DNA of 64,000 bases from Cervus elaphus (GCF_910594005.1 NC_057847.1:24713001-24777000), one strand, 5' to 3'; counted from the first letter of the stretch, positions 11,794-23,710 are shown. The notes: generated from the sequence alone by a model not told the origin. Program-made: numbers and translations.

Positions 11794-11995
11794 ATGTGGT
11801 TTTAAATCAGGGCTCTGACATTTACTGCCATACAGTTTGGGGCAAGTGACTGACCTCCGTGCTTCAGTTTTCTCACCTGAAAGAATTGAGAAACGATTAC
11901 TTACCTTTTAGGCTTATTAGAGGATTAAAACTAGCATTTGTAAAATGCATAGCCGCATGCCTGGCACTTAGTGGTCAGTTGGTGAGAGAAAACTT
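11794..11995 (+). mobile_element. MIR SINE
   Basis: The core reads 'ggggcaagtgactgacctccgtgcttcagttttctcacctg', and the tail 'aatgcatagccgcatgcctggcacttagtgg'. Confidence 0.7.
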
Positions 11996-12169
11996 GTTAT
12001 TATTCCCTGTCTCACTCCTGTTCATCATTTTAAATGAGCTTCAGGGAATGAGAAGTGTCAAGGAACACTGTTACCATTACAGAGAGTGAGGGCCTTTCTA
12101 TAAAGAAAAAGGTAATAAGGAAGAGAGATAAGGGTCAATCAACTAAGAGGCATCAGAGTATGTAGGTGA

Positions 12170-12305
12170 TCACCCACTGTAGCCTAGGAGTCAGGACTCC
12201 TGGGTTTTAGCCCAGATCCTACTGATCTGCTGGGTGACCTGGGGAAAATAATGTATCTCCTGTGTCTCAGTTTTCTTGCCGGTCAAATTTAGGATTTGAA
12301 CTGAG
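12170..12305 (+). mobile_element. MIR SINE
   Basis: The order 'aggactcctgggttttagcccag', 'ctgggtgacctgggg', 'gtgtctcagttttctt' follows the MIR sense strand. Confidence 0.65.
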
Positions 12306-12309
12306 TTAG

Positions 12310-13555
12310 TGTTCTTAAACACCTGCCAGAGAACCTATGCTAGTCCATGACCAAGTTTTCACTGGTATATATTAAACTAAGGAAAATAAGTATACTCAAG
12401 GCACAGAAACTCACGCTAAGCTGATCACATTCAAAGGATTGCCTTTTATCTGCAATTATACCTGTCCTAACTTTTTGATGTTATGATGTCCTTTCTTTTA
12501 CAAAATGACAGTGAGAGCAGATAGCAACTGCATCTTGGCAAAACACACATACACACACACAAAGGACAGCTTTATAACTGCCCCAAAATTGTTGATCTGT
12601 TTTTTAACTTATTGGACCATAAAGTCTCCAGACTTGGAAACCACTGAGCTAGATGATCTCAACTGCCTCTTAGCTGTAAAATCTACGTAGCCCTACATAG
12701 TACCACTAATAATATTTTTGCTCTTGGGTTGCTTGCTGGAACAAGAACTTGATCCAAGATAATGTAGAGGAGAGGTTGCAGGCGTCATTGGAGGTATGAT
12801 TTGAGAAGGGAGTGCAAGAGTTTGTGTGCCAGAAAAAGGGCAGAGCTGTTGGTAGTGGATTGGGCCACACAGAGAGAAAGGTCCTGGGATCTAGAAACAA
12901 GACCTGTCCGTCATGGTTGAACTGCCATTTGTAGGTGGAGATAACTTGAGATAGGACTCTCCACTTTTCAAAAAAATTTTGCCAAGATGCAGTTACCATC
13001 TACTATCACTGTCATTTCTCAAAAGAAAGGGCATTATCATGAGGAAGAACATAATCTCAGAGCGAAAGACAATCTTTTGAATGTATATCAGTTTAGTGAT
13101 GTGAAAACCCACAACTGAGAGAAAGAATTCCATCTGGTCCAGACATAGCATGATGTCCAGATAACGTATGGGCAGGTGACCCAGGAGGGGTCTAAGCAGA
13201 TAGTAGGACTCGGTTAAGTCAAGAGAAGGTGGCAGGAAATCTCAGAGCGGGCAGCTGGGGTTCTGCCAGCAGAAAAGCACTGGGCCAGCATCAGAGAAGC
13301 TGGACATGATCTTATGATTGAGAGTGGGGTTCAGGAACTTGCCTCTAGTCCTAAAGAGGGGCAGATGGGTGGATGGGAAGAATAAGGCAGGGCCTCATTC
13401 TAGGAGAAGTGGGGGGGAAACCCTTGTTACCAAGCTTATAAATCAGGCTCAGAGGTACAAGACCAGAACCAGTTACTCAAACTGGAAGACAAAGTGAGAT
13501 TAGAGTGCAGAACTGAAATGCAGGCTCAGAGTGGAACTGAGCTTTGGAACTAGGG
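12310..13555. other. No recognised feature
   Basis: Mixed composition. Short open frames at 12505-12690 (+) and 12706-12999 (-) have no recognisable product. Confidence 0.35.
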
Positions 13556-13559
13556 CTGC

Positions 13560-13710
13560 TCCAGGGTCTCAAACCTGATTGGCATATTCAAATCATCACT
13601 GCCCATGTTCCATCCTCAAATTCTGATATCATTGTTACAGAGTTAGTGCTAGGCTGCCGCATTTTTAAAAAAGCTCCTTCAGGCATGGGTTGAGAGCCCT
13701 GGGTTACTCC
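13560..13710. mobile_element. MER5-like hAT MITE remnant
   Basis: 'ccagggtctcaaacctgattggcat ... caaattctgatatcattg' has the MER5 arrangement, strongly decayed. Confidence 0.3.
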
Positions 13711-13714
13711 ATGG

Positions 13715-14378
13715 AAAGGATCAGGTTTGAGCTGATAGGGAACAGCTGAGATCTAGTTAGGTCTGTAAGTGAACACCAGGCTGTCCTGACTGTGAGGGAA
13801 AGTAAATGAAAAGGAGAAGGGAGGCAGGTGGAGGATAGTGAGCATGTATGCAGGAGTTGCTCCATGGTTGTCTGGACAGGACTCAGGGAGAAACTAGCTT
13901 GCTGAAAAATTCAGAGGTCTTTGCTATTCACTGGTATAAGCTAACACCCCCATTGGGGAGCACTGGCTTAGCAAATATAGCTTTGTGTGTGTTAATTGCT
14001 TCAGTAGATGTAAGAAGCATGACAGGTATTCACTCAAGCAGAAACAGCAGAATTTCTCAGATATGTTCCACTCATTTTATTCAAAATTGAAAGGATATTC
14101 TGCCGTCAGCTAGGGCACTCTGCTCTGCACTGGAAACCCAAAACCTTTATCGCTGGCCTAAAGGTCTCAAGCTGGAAACCTGAAGAAATAAGCTTAGCAC
14201 TGGTCAATTCTACTGTTAAAAGTCCAATGTTGAATACTTGTTTGGAACCATACAATAAAAAGGTCAGATGGACTTTTTTTTGCTTTGGTTGGTTGCCAAG
14301 CAAGGGGAAAACACCTCAGAGACCATTAGAAGAGCTTGAGAACTTTTTGGTAGGAGATAAATGATATGAAATGATGCA
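13715..14378. other. No recognised feature
   Basis: Unique-looking DNA; no supported gene or repeat. Confidence 0.4.
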
Positions 14379-14407
14379 AATAATAATAACATTTATTCAG
14401 TGCTTAC

Positions 14408-15043
14408 TGTCCTAGTCTGCTCAGGCTATTAAAACAAACTGTCACAGATTGGGTAGCTTAATCAGTGGAAATGTAGTGTTCATAATTTTGGAGGTTAGAA
14501 AGTCTAAGATCAAGGTACCCGCCCCCTTGGTTTCTGATGGGAGCTTTCTTCTTGGCTTTTAGATGGCTGCCTTCTCACTGTGTCTTCATAAGGCAGAAAG
14601 AGGGAGTCAAATCTCTGGTGTCTCTTCCTATAAGGACACTAATCCCATCAGATCTGGGTTCCACCCTTATGGCCTTCTTTAACTTTAATTACTTCCTTGT
14701 AGGACCTATCTCCAAGTATCATCACGGTGGAGATTAAGGCTTCAACATGAGTTTTTACAGGCCTTTAAAAAGAAATTTGGCTGTGTCAGGCCTTAGTTGC
14801 AGCACATGAGATCTTCCTTGTATCATGTGTGAACTTTTGTTATGGCCTGCAGACTTTTTAGTGGCGCACAGGCTACAGAGCATGTAAGTGTCAGTAGCTC
14901 TGTGGCGGCATGTGGGATCTTAGTTCCCCAGTCAGGGACTGAACCTGCATCCCCTACATTACAAGGCAGATTCTCAAGCACTGAACCACCAGGGGAGTCC
15001 CCTCAACATGAGTTTTTAGGGGGGCACAATTCAGTCTATAGCA
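14408..15043 (-). mobile_element. MLT1-type MaLR LTR, minus strand, inside MIR
   Basis: Plus-strand ends are TGTCCTAGTCTGCTC and TCAGTCTATAGCA (TG...CA), with a perfect 5-bp TSD CTTAC at 14403-14407 and 15044-15048. Internal text such as 'cctataaggacactaatcccatcag' and 'gatggctgccttctcactgtgtcttc' is the reverse of MLT1. About 245 bp of it is a later SINE. Confidence 0.88.
14758..15002 (-). mobile_element. CHR-type tRNA-derived SINE inside the MLT1 LTR
   Basis: On the minus strand it runs from 'ggggactcccctggtggttcagtgcttg', through 'ggttcagtccctgactggggaac', to a tail near 'ggcctgacacagccaaatttc'. A perfect 16-bp TSD, tcaacatgagttttta, lies at 14742-14757 and 15003-15018. This family is typical of even-toed ungulates. 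Confidence 0.88.
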
Positions 15044-15233
15044 CTTACTATGTGCCAGCATTTTTACAGAAATTTATACATGTTAAATAATTTAATCCTC
15101 ACAATCCTATGAGAAAGATTCTCTCTTCATATTTTACAGGAAAGGAAATGGATGCTCAGAGAAGTTAAGTAACCTGCTCAAGGTCACATAACTGTCCATA
15201 ATCTCTTTGAAACATCATGTATATGAAGAAATG

Positions 15234-15362
15234 AAGAGATGTAAACACTGCTGATACTTCCTTTGACCCTTATGTTGATAGAATATGTCCTCTTGGTTTT
15301 ATCAAATTCCCTGAGGACTCTAAACAGCTAATGAGCTCTGACACTCTTGATTAGAAGAGCTG
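15234..15362 (+). repeat. Local diverged repeat, copy 1
   Basis: It shares a colinear ~125-bp block with 15658-15785. Common pieces are 'gaagaaatgaag', 'cactgct', 'tcctcttg', 'aaattccctgagg', 'ctctaaaca' and 'ctaatgagctc'. Divergence is clear, so the duplication is old. The family is unknown to me. Confidence 0.7.
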
Positions 15363-15657
15363 TGTTAGAAATATTTATTATACTTATACCCTCTTTCTTT
15401 ACAGCAAACCAAAAGCTCAGCTCAAAAGTACAGTCTCATATTTGTCATACCATTAGGTCAGTTCTATTTCATTTAGATATTTAAACAGTATTTTTAAAAA
15501 CCTTAAACTTTTTATCAAGTACTCAGAACTTTTTCTGTTCTCAGAGTTTAAGTGAGGAAACCTGGCATATTTATAAATAATTATAATACAGTATAATGTG
15601 TTGCATATTGATACATGCAAACAATGCAATAATAATTATTATTATAAATATCAAATA

Positions 15658-15785
15658 TACTAAGAAATGAAGATATGGAAGCACTGCTAACACTCCCCCT
15701 AATTCTTGTAGAACAAATCCTCTTGTTATGCCAAATTCCCTGAGGGCTCTAAACAACTAATGAGCTCCGATACCCATGATTGGGT
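15658..15785 (+). repeat. Local diverged repeat, copy 2
   Basis: Partner of 15234-15362 in the same orientation, about 425 bp downstream. Confidence 0.7.
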
Positions 15786-15854
15786 TACCTAGACCTTGTA
15801 CTTTCCCCAGTAAGTCTTTTTGCTAATAATTACATTGACAACCAAAACATACGG

Positions 15855-16075
15855 TAAACTTATCACATGCCTGGAATTGTGCTAAGTACTTCCAATATAT
15901 TATATTCTCACTAAATTCTTAGGAGTTCGGAAGTGTTATCAGTCCCGTTTTTGAAGAAACATCTGTGACTTTACATAGATTAAGTAGTCTATTCAAGGAC
16001 ACATTGTGAAGTGAGCTCAAGTCAAAGGCAGGAGTTGAACTAAGGCTTAAGCTAAGGCAATCTGACTCTTGAGTG
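15855..16075 (-). mobile_element. MIR SINE, antisense
   Basis: It reads 'catgcctggaattgtgctaagtactt', 'tatattctcactaaattcttaggag', then 'gtcaaaggcaggagttgaac', the reverse MIR order. Confidence 0.65.
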
Positions 16076-16079
16076 CCTA

Positions 16080-17895
16080 CTCACAAGCCTCACAACATCC
16101 TTGGGTATGCCCCGTGCCAAGGAGTGATCATACACAATTCTGATCAGCGCATTTTGGCTATGTCAGTACTCCATCAACTTCCTGGAGCAGTAACAGGGAA
16201 GAGGTGGGTGGTTATCTCACACACCCAGGTCTAAATCTAGTTCTTTTGTCATTTTGGCTTGATGGGATGGAAATTGCAAAAATCGAAATTTTTGCAAATA
16301 AAAATTGTCTTGTGCATACTATCGCTGATAACACTTGTGCTTGTTGTGAAACCCCTTTTGTATGCTTTATATTTCAGATTACAGAAAAATAATTCCTTAC
16401 AAACACGAATTCGTTCCTTCAAAGAGTAAGGAGAAGGCCTTGGCTTTTGCCTGAAAGAGCTCAGAGCCATTCTTTCCATGCACTGTAGACTTTCCCATCA
16501 GAAACTACATCTATCAAATGTTCAGAAATGAATGATAAATGATGATAGTTATTATGCAAAAAGAAATCTCAATGGCAATGACTATCATATTTAGAACATT
16601 TCCGATTTCATTGTTGTATCTTGTCTAGCATACCAGGACTGATTCTCTATATCCTCTAAGAGAAATCTTTTAAGTTAGTATAGAGGAGAACATCTTGCTT
16701 GGGCCGTAAGAAAAGGATTTCTAGGGCAGAATCTGTATCAGGTTATGTTGTTCTGAGAATATGCTGTCTCTCACACATACACATACACACACACACACAG
16801 AAATCCTTAGCTTATAATAGGCAGATACCTCTGAATGGGTTAAAAATAAACACAAGCCCTTAGGAAAAAAAGGCAGAAACAGTAATGACAGTTTTGAAGT
16901 ATGCAGTACCTGTTGTGACAGGAATAACAAATTAATTGGGACTATAACGGATTCTTTGTAAGGGTGAAGTAAACACACTTGACTGTATATTTTTCACCAT
17001 CAGTTAAGTCTCAATTGGTTCTAAAAATAAACAGAAGACATTGAACAGTTTTAATGGATTCTGACACCTAGGTATTATGCTGTCACTCCAGTATAAATGA
17101 ATCATAACTTTGGACTGCACCTAGGAATTACTACACATTTGGAGAAAATTTATGGTGCACCAAGCTTTGAATCATGATGTGATATCAAAACTAAAGTCAA
17201 AGGAGGAAAAAAGCTGGGCATAAATTATTATCCTCAATCCCATATGTATCTTCTGATGCAACAGGTAAAAGTTTGAGGATTTAGGAATACTGCCAATAAT
17301 TATCATGGGTGCCGAAGCAAATTTATCCTTCTGAAAGCAGTTTGTAGTTAAAAAAAAAAAAAAAAGAAAAACTTCCAGCAGAAGGTCAGTCTTGTACACA
17401 TGGCAGGGATATTTAATTTCTCCTTTGTGTGTGTCTCTCTGTCCAGTTAGACTATCCTTCCTCGAGGGCATGAGCATTTCTGTAATCTCGGGTACCTCTC
17501 AGGGGCCACACATTTCTATTTCCCATGAAAGGACTGGTCTTTGGACCAATTCATTCACTGAATAGATTACTTTAGTAACCATAATCAGTCAAGCTCATTG
17601 TCTCTAGTGACATAGACAAAATTCTATACTTCTTGATTTTTCAGTGAATAGTCGGCATGGTCTAAACACTGAAGTCTGTGACTAATCATAGAAGGAAGAC
17701 AGCCAAAGGATATGCCACTTTGAAAAGAGAAAATTGTGAATGGTTAACTTGATATTATGAGATTTCAAATGTATCACCAGAAAATTGTTAAATGTTCATG
17801 TGTTTATTTGGTTGAAATATCAGGTTTTAAAGAGAAGAGTGCCTATAGGTATCAGATTCACACACCAGGAGAAAATTTTTATGAAATGCTTCTAC
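16080..17895. other. Mostly unique AT-rich DNA
   Basis: No gene or large repeat recognised. It holds a CA microsatellite (16772-16799) and an A-run near 17350. Confidence 0.4.
16772..16799. repeat. (CA)n microsatellite
   Basis: Imperfect CA tract with two CATA interruptions. Confidence 0.9.
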
Positions 17896-17899
17896 TGCA

Positions 17900-18090
17900 A
17901 AACAGATATAATAATACTGTACATTTGTATGGCATTTGGCATTTTTCAAAGCATTTTCATCAATAATACTTTATTCTGTCTTCTGTAAAGCAGTAGGACT
18001 GGCATATTATGCCATTTTACGTAGAAATGGAGACAGAAAGGTTAACTCAATCAGTGAGAAAGCAGATGTTAGAATGCTGGTCTTTGCTTG
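17900..18090 (-). mobile_element. MIR-like fragment, antisense
   Basis: 'catttttcaaagcattttcatcaataatactttattc' followed by 'ggagacagaaaggttaactcaatca' has MIR spacing, weakly. Confidence 0.35.
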
Positions 18091-18149
18091 TTGGACCAGT
18101 AGACTTTTTAGAAGTTTTTTTTTTTTTTAAGTTGGGATAACTAGAATAA

Positions 18150-18290
18150 AATCTAATATTTGCATAATGCTGTACAGTTTGGCAGACAGGGAAGGTAGGC
18201 TTATTCTCATTTTATAGAGAAGAAAACTAAGGATCTGAGAAGTAAAGTGAATTGTCCATGACTTCTTGGCTAGTAAGCAGGAAGAGAAAC
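18150..18290 (-). mobile_element. MIR SINE, antisense
   Basis: 'tctcattttatagagaagaaaactaaggatctgagaag' and 'ttggctagtaagcaggaag' are the reverse-strand MIR core. Confidence 0.65.
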
Positions 18291-18299
18291 TTCTGCTTT

Positions 18300-20100
18300 T
18301 CCTAAAAGCCTTTTTCAAATGCATTGGCTACTGATATCTGGCACATTAAGTAGGGTTGCTCTCCTTTCTCCTAATCAGCTTACTACTACTGATGGTTTCA
18401 AACAACCATGTTAGTTAACTTACTGGGTTGGTTTATTTTCTTTGAGAGACTTATCCTGCAACAGCTGAGCCCTACATCCTGGAATATGGGTTGAAGGCTA
18501 ACTAGAGATAACCTTTTTCAGTCGGCTTATAAATTGATCCTCTCTGATGTTTGAAGAAAAAATGCAAACAAGATCCTTATCTTTTAATGATAAATCTTTT
18601 AACTACCTAATGTGTGCCAAGCTATAGGAGACTCGGAGTAGATGTCTTTAAGTAAAGGTTCATGTGTGTTTGAGATGAGTAGCTCCTCTGTGTCCTCTAG
18701 ACCCAGAGGAGGAGACAAATAGCATGTGTGGAGGGCAGGGAAGGGTGAGTTTAGAGTAAATTGTGAGGAAATGGGGAGGAGGGAGGGGTGGGTGGTGCTC
18801 TCAGGAGTAGAAACTGCTAGAAAGAGGAATGGAAACCCACCCTAGGGCACCAGGGAAGGCCCTGGGAACTTCTCCCAGTACCCTGGCCTCGCACACAGGT
18901 TGATCTTAGGACACCATTCCCGTTTGTTGGCGCATCTCTTCCAGACTACCACTGTGATAGACGCATCCTGAAATGGCATCTACCCGTTTGCAATGTTCAC
19001 TCAAACTTCTAGGCTTAATCCATCCCTTGTGGCTACTTGTGCAGTTTCAGTTTCGATGCAAGCCTCTCTGCATTGACCTTGTACAGTTATAAATGTTTTA
19101 ACATCCATAAAAAAAAATAAAACGTGTGCTCCCATAAAGAGCAGCAAACAGAAAACACAGTAAGTAGTAAGAAGATTTGAGGTAGCGCAACACTAGTCTC
19201 CATAAGGCCGTCGTTACTGCGTTGCTTCCACCGCATCTCTGAAGTTTAATGGCTGTGAATATGGTTATCACCGACTTTTTAGAGGGCATTATATTAGTGT
19301 GACCGTCGGTAAGTACCGAACTCACATTTTTATTTCCACTGTGAAGGAGATCATTTCCTATGCTCCTTTAGAAAGGGAAACGGGGCTTTGCAGCTTTTTT
19401 AACCTCCTGGAAAATGAACTGCAGTTGCAGTATTCAGAGTCCACCCGCTTCTGAGGCTTTTGGAGCTTTACTTTTGTTAGGAAAATGTGCTGTTTATGCT
19501 CAAACGCAAGTTTCCTGGTGTTTTTGTTTTTAAGATTAAAAAACACTGGAGAGGGAAAACAAAGCTTTTAAAGCTTCATAAAAGGTTGTGAGTTGACTCC
19601 TTTCTGTTTCTCAGGGTTATAAACACGGTTCCAGAAAAAAGCTCAGAGCTGAGAGACCAAGCAGATATTTAAAGGGGTAGCACCTTAACTTGTCAATTTC
19701 GAGAATACCAAATGATCCTGGAGGTTTTTTATTCCTTTAATCAGCTGTAATTTTCAGCTCTGATGCTATCTGACAGGCTTCATCTCAACCCCCCTGCAAC
19801 ATTGCTCCTCTGGCTTCTTCACTGGGAGATACAAATAGGGGGGAGGGGATATGAGAAATGAACTGACAGCATAAATTGGATGGGATCTCACCAACCGATT
19901 GTGCTGGTGCTACAGTTGGAGCGGGTGAAGAAGGGTTGAAAGAACGCCCACTCCTTGAAGGAGGGTCAGGTGCCAGGACTTCTACATTTTTTCTTTTTCT
20001 TTCTTACCTTCCTTCTTCTCTGCTCTCTTCTCCTCCTTCCTTCTCTCTCTCCAGTTTTTAAACCCACTTCTTTCCTTCTTACCCTTCTTTGGATAATAAG
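18300..20100. other. Repeat-poor DNA including a CpG-retaining block
   Basis: No transposon was recognised apart from pyrimidine-rich low-complexity sequence at 19985-20055. See the separate entry for 19186-19319. Confidence 0.4.
19186..19319. promoter_or_regulatory. CpG-retaining block, candidate regulatory element
   Basis: Nine CpG dinucleotides lie within about 134 bp (for example gccgtcg, accgac, gaccgtcgg, taccgaa), in a region where CpG is otherwise scarce. This could mean lack of germline methylation, selective constraint, or a young insertion. No known family was recognised. Confidence 0.3.
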
Positions 20101-20235
20101 CACACACATTTTGGATACAGGAGAAAATATAGGGGCATACACATATATGCTTATATATGCACACATACACATATGTACATGCATATATGATCACATACAC
20201 ATAGACAAACGCATACACATGTACACTCACAGGGG
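20100..20235. repeat. CACATA/TATGCA low-complexity tract
   Basis: Degenerate alternating purine-pyrimidine repeats (cacatacac, atatatgc) run through the stretch. They produce overlapping frames on both strands that should not be read as genes. Confidence 0.8.
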
Positions 20236-20267
20236 CGTTGATACCTTGTGCATTAAACAGTAAAAGT

Positions 20268-20405
20268 AATAATAATAGTAGTAGTAGCTACTATTTATTA
20301 AGGGCTATGTACCAGCCACTGTGATCTTTGCTTTACAAAGTATTTTCTCAGTCCTCAGATCGTCTCTATGAGGCTCATTTTACAGATAAGGAAGCTGACA
20401 TAAAC
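20268..20405 (-). mobile_element. MIR SINE, antisense, preceded by (AAT)(AGT) repeat
   Basis: After aataataatagtagtagtag comes 'ctactatttattaagggctatgtaccagccactgtg', then 'ctatgaggctcattttacagataaggaagctgac'. This is a good reverse-strand MIR. Confidence 0.75.
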
Positions 20406-20409
20406 CTTG

Positions 20410-20988
20410 GTTGAGACGAAAAAGAAACCAGTTCCAGAGGTCCAAGGCCTTCAGGTCAAAGATGTCCCTGCTTTAAATTATCCCTACTCTCAGGTTTTTC
20501 TGTGAGAGGTGATCCCTCCTAAACACTGACTTCCAACAGTCAGAGTTTGTGAGGAGTCTTACAGGGACTGGAGGTCCTGATGGGGCCGTGCCTCAGGTGC
20601 AAGGACCAGAGCTGCTCACACTCAGGTCCAAAGGGACTTCTTCATCACTGCACCTTCATCCAGGTGGGGAATTGGGGGGAGGGTATGAAAAGTGTGGCCT
20701 TGGGCTTAGAGTGTGGGAGCCTGAGGCCTGCATGTCTTCCTATCAGGGATGCCGGCATGGGGGAGGAGAGGTGATTCTGGGCTTTCTTTCTGAATTTGCA
20801 CCATAGGAAGAATCATCCCAGTGTTTTCAGGACCACCTGTCAGAGAGTAGGAAGGCCTGTTTCCCTCAAATTGAGATTCTAGTGCCAGTTTCCATATATG
20901 TGATGCAAGACAACCTTTTCTCCCTGCCTTTCTGCTTGCACATGGCTTCAGGCTTTTCCTGGGTAAGCTATCCTAGCCAAATACATCA
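20410..20988. other. No recognised feature
   Basis: Somewhat GC-richer unique DNA. Overlapping plus-strand frames of 85 and 64 codons at 20549-20806 have no recognisable product. Confidence 0.35.
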
Positions 20989-20991
20989 GTA

Positions 20992-21213
20992 CAATTGATC
21001 CTTGAACAATGTGGGAATTAGGGGTTCCAGCACCGCCACTGCTCACCCACCTCCCCACTACTCTGGGAAAAATCGTGAACAGCTTTATAGTCTGCCCAAC
21101 TCTGAGACTCAGCATCCATGGATCCTATAATACTGTGGTCTGTATTTATTGAAAAAAAGTCCACATATAAGTGACCCTCTCAGTTCTGACCTGGGTCGTT
21201 CAAAGGTCAACTG
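20992..21213. mobile_element. Tigger-like (Tc1/mariner) MITE
   Basis: Left end caattgatccttgaacaa and right end ttcaaaggtcaactg are inverted repeats, and each is flanked by TA (20990-20991, 21214-21215), the target used by Tc1/mariner elements. At about 222 bp it is non-autonomous. Confidence 0.75.
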
Positions 21214-21219
21214 TACACA

Positions 21220-23668
21220 TGCCCTTAAGCACATCAAAGTCATTTTTAGGAATTCTACTATGTTTGAATAATTCCTTTTAGAATTTTTTGCTGTATTTCT
21301 ACCTTAGCTTCCTTGTGGTAAAATGAAAATATAAATCACTTCCTGTTTGGAAAAGAAGAAGATATTAAGATGAAATTAATTTTAATAATATATGGTTTTA
21401 TGTATATATAGAGAGTATATTCCTATTTGATATGATTTTGTCATTGTCTAGTTATAATCCACAATCTATTTCATAAGTAGATCCATGGGTACCACAGGTA
21501 GACTAGAATGGTAATGTGAAAATTACATCTTTCTCACTTGTGTTCAGTGACGCTTTCTCTCCGATCTTCATTCCTCTCCTCCTCCGTCTCCCCACCACAG
21601 AACAAAACAAAAACGAACAACTGCCCCCCCCAAAACCCAAACAATTGATTAGAGTTCCTCTTAGATCTTTTCTAGGTTAAGTTCATACTTTAATAACTTG
21701 AGTGCAAAGGCTACTCAGTTTGAAGATGCATGCATTTGCATTATGTCACATATCCTGCTTTATATACACATATATATTAATATGTATATATATATGAAAA
21801 AATCTCACAGTGTTGTGCTGTTTGCTACTTTTCATCCAGGAGTAATTTGTCCTTCTTACTGAGGAATCCCCCTCCTAAATTACAGTTCAAGGTCATTACT
21901 GACTCATTAATTCAATCAAATCTAATATAACAGTTGTCACTAGAGACTCAGATTATTTTGCTCTTTGCTTAATTATGTTTTTAGTTTTAAATAATACTGC
22001 ATCTTCCCAGCTACCAAGCAATGTCAAAGCTCCTGAAGATGTAAAGTAATTAGGTGGCTTTTTAGAGTTTTAAACTGATAAAACACCTATGAAATCATGT
22101 ATAGGTGAGACCATCACACATGATGAAAAGATTTATGCTCTAGTGTTATGGTAATTAACTACGTCCCCAAATAGCTTGTCAGACTTGTAACCCTTAGTCA
22201 GGACTAGGATCCTTGAAATAACTGCCGTGTTTATGGTTCTAATTTGGTTTGCAATTGATTCTCCTAAAAACCATAAGCCAGAAAAGTGCTTATTTAACGG
22301 ACCACAATATAGCCTTCATGGAGACTATTTTAAAATTACTCTGGTGTCCTGCAAACTTTGAGTTCTTTTGTTTTCATAAATTATGAGAGGGAAATGTCAC
22401 CAGTGCTCAGCGTGGTGGTGCCCAGCTCTGCTGACAGCTGTATGATGCACACTCAGCGCAACTGGATAGGGGCTGAGAGTTTCATCAGTAAATATGACTC
22501 TGATCGCTTCATGTCAACGGTCAAGGGGATGGCGTTTAGTATCTAAGAAACACACGCTACGACCAGCCACACGTGGACTTGGGAGTTGAAATCCACAGTG
22601 TGGAGCCCATCTCCCTCTTGACAGAAATTTCACTTTTTATCTTTCGCACAATTCGGGATGATAATCTGTTTTTAATGCAGTCATATTTCTCATACTTTAC
22701 TACCACATGAGGCTTCTCATGTGCTGTATATAGCATGTGGAAATAAGAGCTGGGAGGAATATTGTCCTTTACATTAGGAGTATTTCACCTCCCAGCCAGA
22801 TTTAGCGTGAGCACGACCACTGCTCCTCTGAATCCCTAAAGACAAGTAGATCAATGTTTTAAAATATAAGAAAAGCAAACCCCAGAAGGCCAGAGAAACT
22901 AATTCTATGTATAGGAAGAATTGTGTGGAATAAATCTCAAGGGCATGTTTTTTTAGAAATCAATATTAAAATGTTTTGTGTGAATTAATTTAAAAATAAA
23001 CTGCAGCTCTCCTTAGTAAACTGCCCTACTTTATCAATTTTTTCATTTACCTTTTTATCCTTTATCCACAAATATCTCTACCATGAAAGATATTTTAAAC
23101 GGATGTCAGATCCAAGTATTGCACATAGCTAGCCTTTAAATTCACTAGTTTTGTTTATTTCAAAAATATGTTCGTAGACATTTTGCTTGTCTCATAATTT
23201 GATAGTATAGAATAATATGTAAAATGGAATGATAAAAAATATTTTTGATTAAATGATGTTTTTTTTTTTTAAAAAGATTAAGATGCTATGATAGATATCG
23301 AAATCTACATACACATAGTAACTTTGGGTATTTTATCTTTAGCTTGCTCTTCTTGTTAGGAAGCAATTCTTTTTTGACAGTTCTTTGTCCGTAAATGCTC
23401 TTCTTGGAAAAATTTTAAAGTTAACATGAAATACCTAGGTTTAAAATGTCATACAAAAAATTAAATTTATATCTCTGTGCCACTAAATTTTTGCTTCAAG
23501 ATTTTCCAGTGTTGACTTTTAACATTTTTTAAATATCCACAATCACCTTGACAGAATTTTCAGACTCTGAAATATGGTATATTAATTTGACCGTGAATGT
23601 TTCCTTAAACCACAAAACACAGAAAGGCAGGAAATCTCGAAAATCCTTGCGTCTGGGAAAACTCAGGG
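21220..23668. other. Repeat-poor AT-rich DNA
   Basis: No transposon recognised. It includes short TATA-type simple sequence near 21765-21795 and the more balanced block listed at 22330-22700. Confidence 0.4.
22330..22700. promoter_or_regulatory. Repeat-free balanced block, candidate regulatory element
   Basis: It is distinctly less AT-rich than its surroundings, free of recognisable repeats, and keeps several CpGs (cagcgtgg, cagcgcaac, gatcgc, caacgg). A function is inferred only. The 62-codon frame inside is not supported as coding. Confidence 0.2.
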
Positions 23669-23670
23669 TG

Positions 23671-23710
23671 GTAAGTAGGTTAACATGTTACTGAAACTAT
23701 AGGGAGATAC
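23671..23710 (+). repeat. Local repeat, partial copy A
   Basis: About 38 bp (taagtaggttaacatgtta..tgaaactataggg) match the first part of copies B (24811) and C (26777), with one or two differences. Confidence 0.8.

Larger units (their letters stand above)
14380..15195 (-). mobile_element. MIR SINE split by an LTR insertion
   Basis: The MIR is on the minus strand. Its left part (aataataacatttattcagtgcttac) ends at 14407 and its right part resumes at 15044 (cttactatgtgccagcatt...). The right part continues through 'ttaatcctcacaatcctatgag' and 'gagaagttaagtaacctgctcaaggtcacata'. The interruption is the LTR at 14408-15043. Confidence 0.8.

Noticed and set aside
14842..15090. 82-codon plus-strand frame
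   Set aside because: It lies inside the nested SINE and LTR on the opposite strand; a chance frame.
19955..20263. Opposed frames of 70-100 codons on both strands
   Set aside because: They arise from pyrimidine-rich and CACATA low-complexity sequence.
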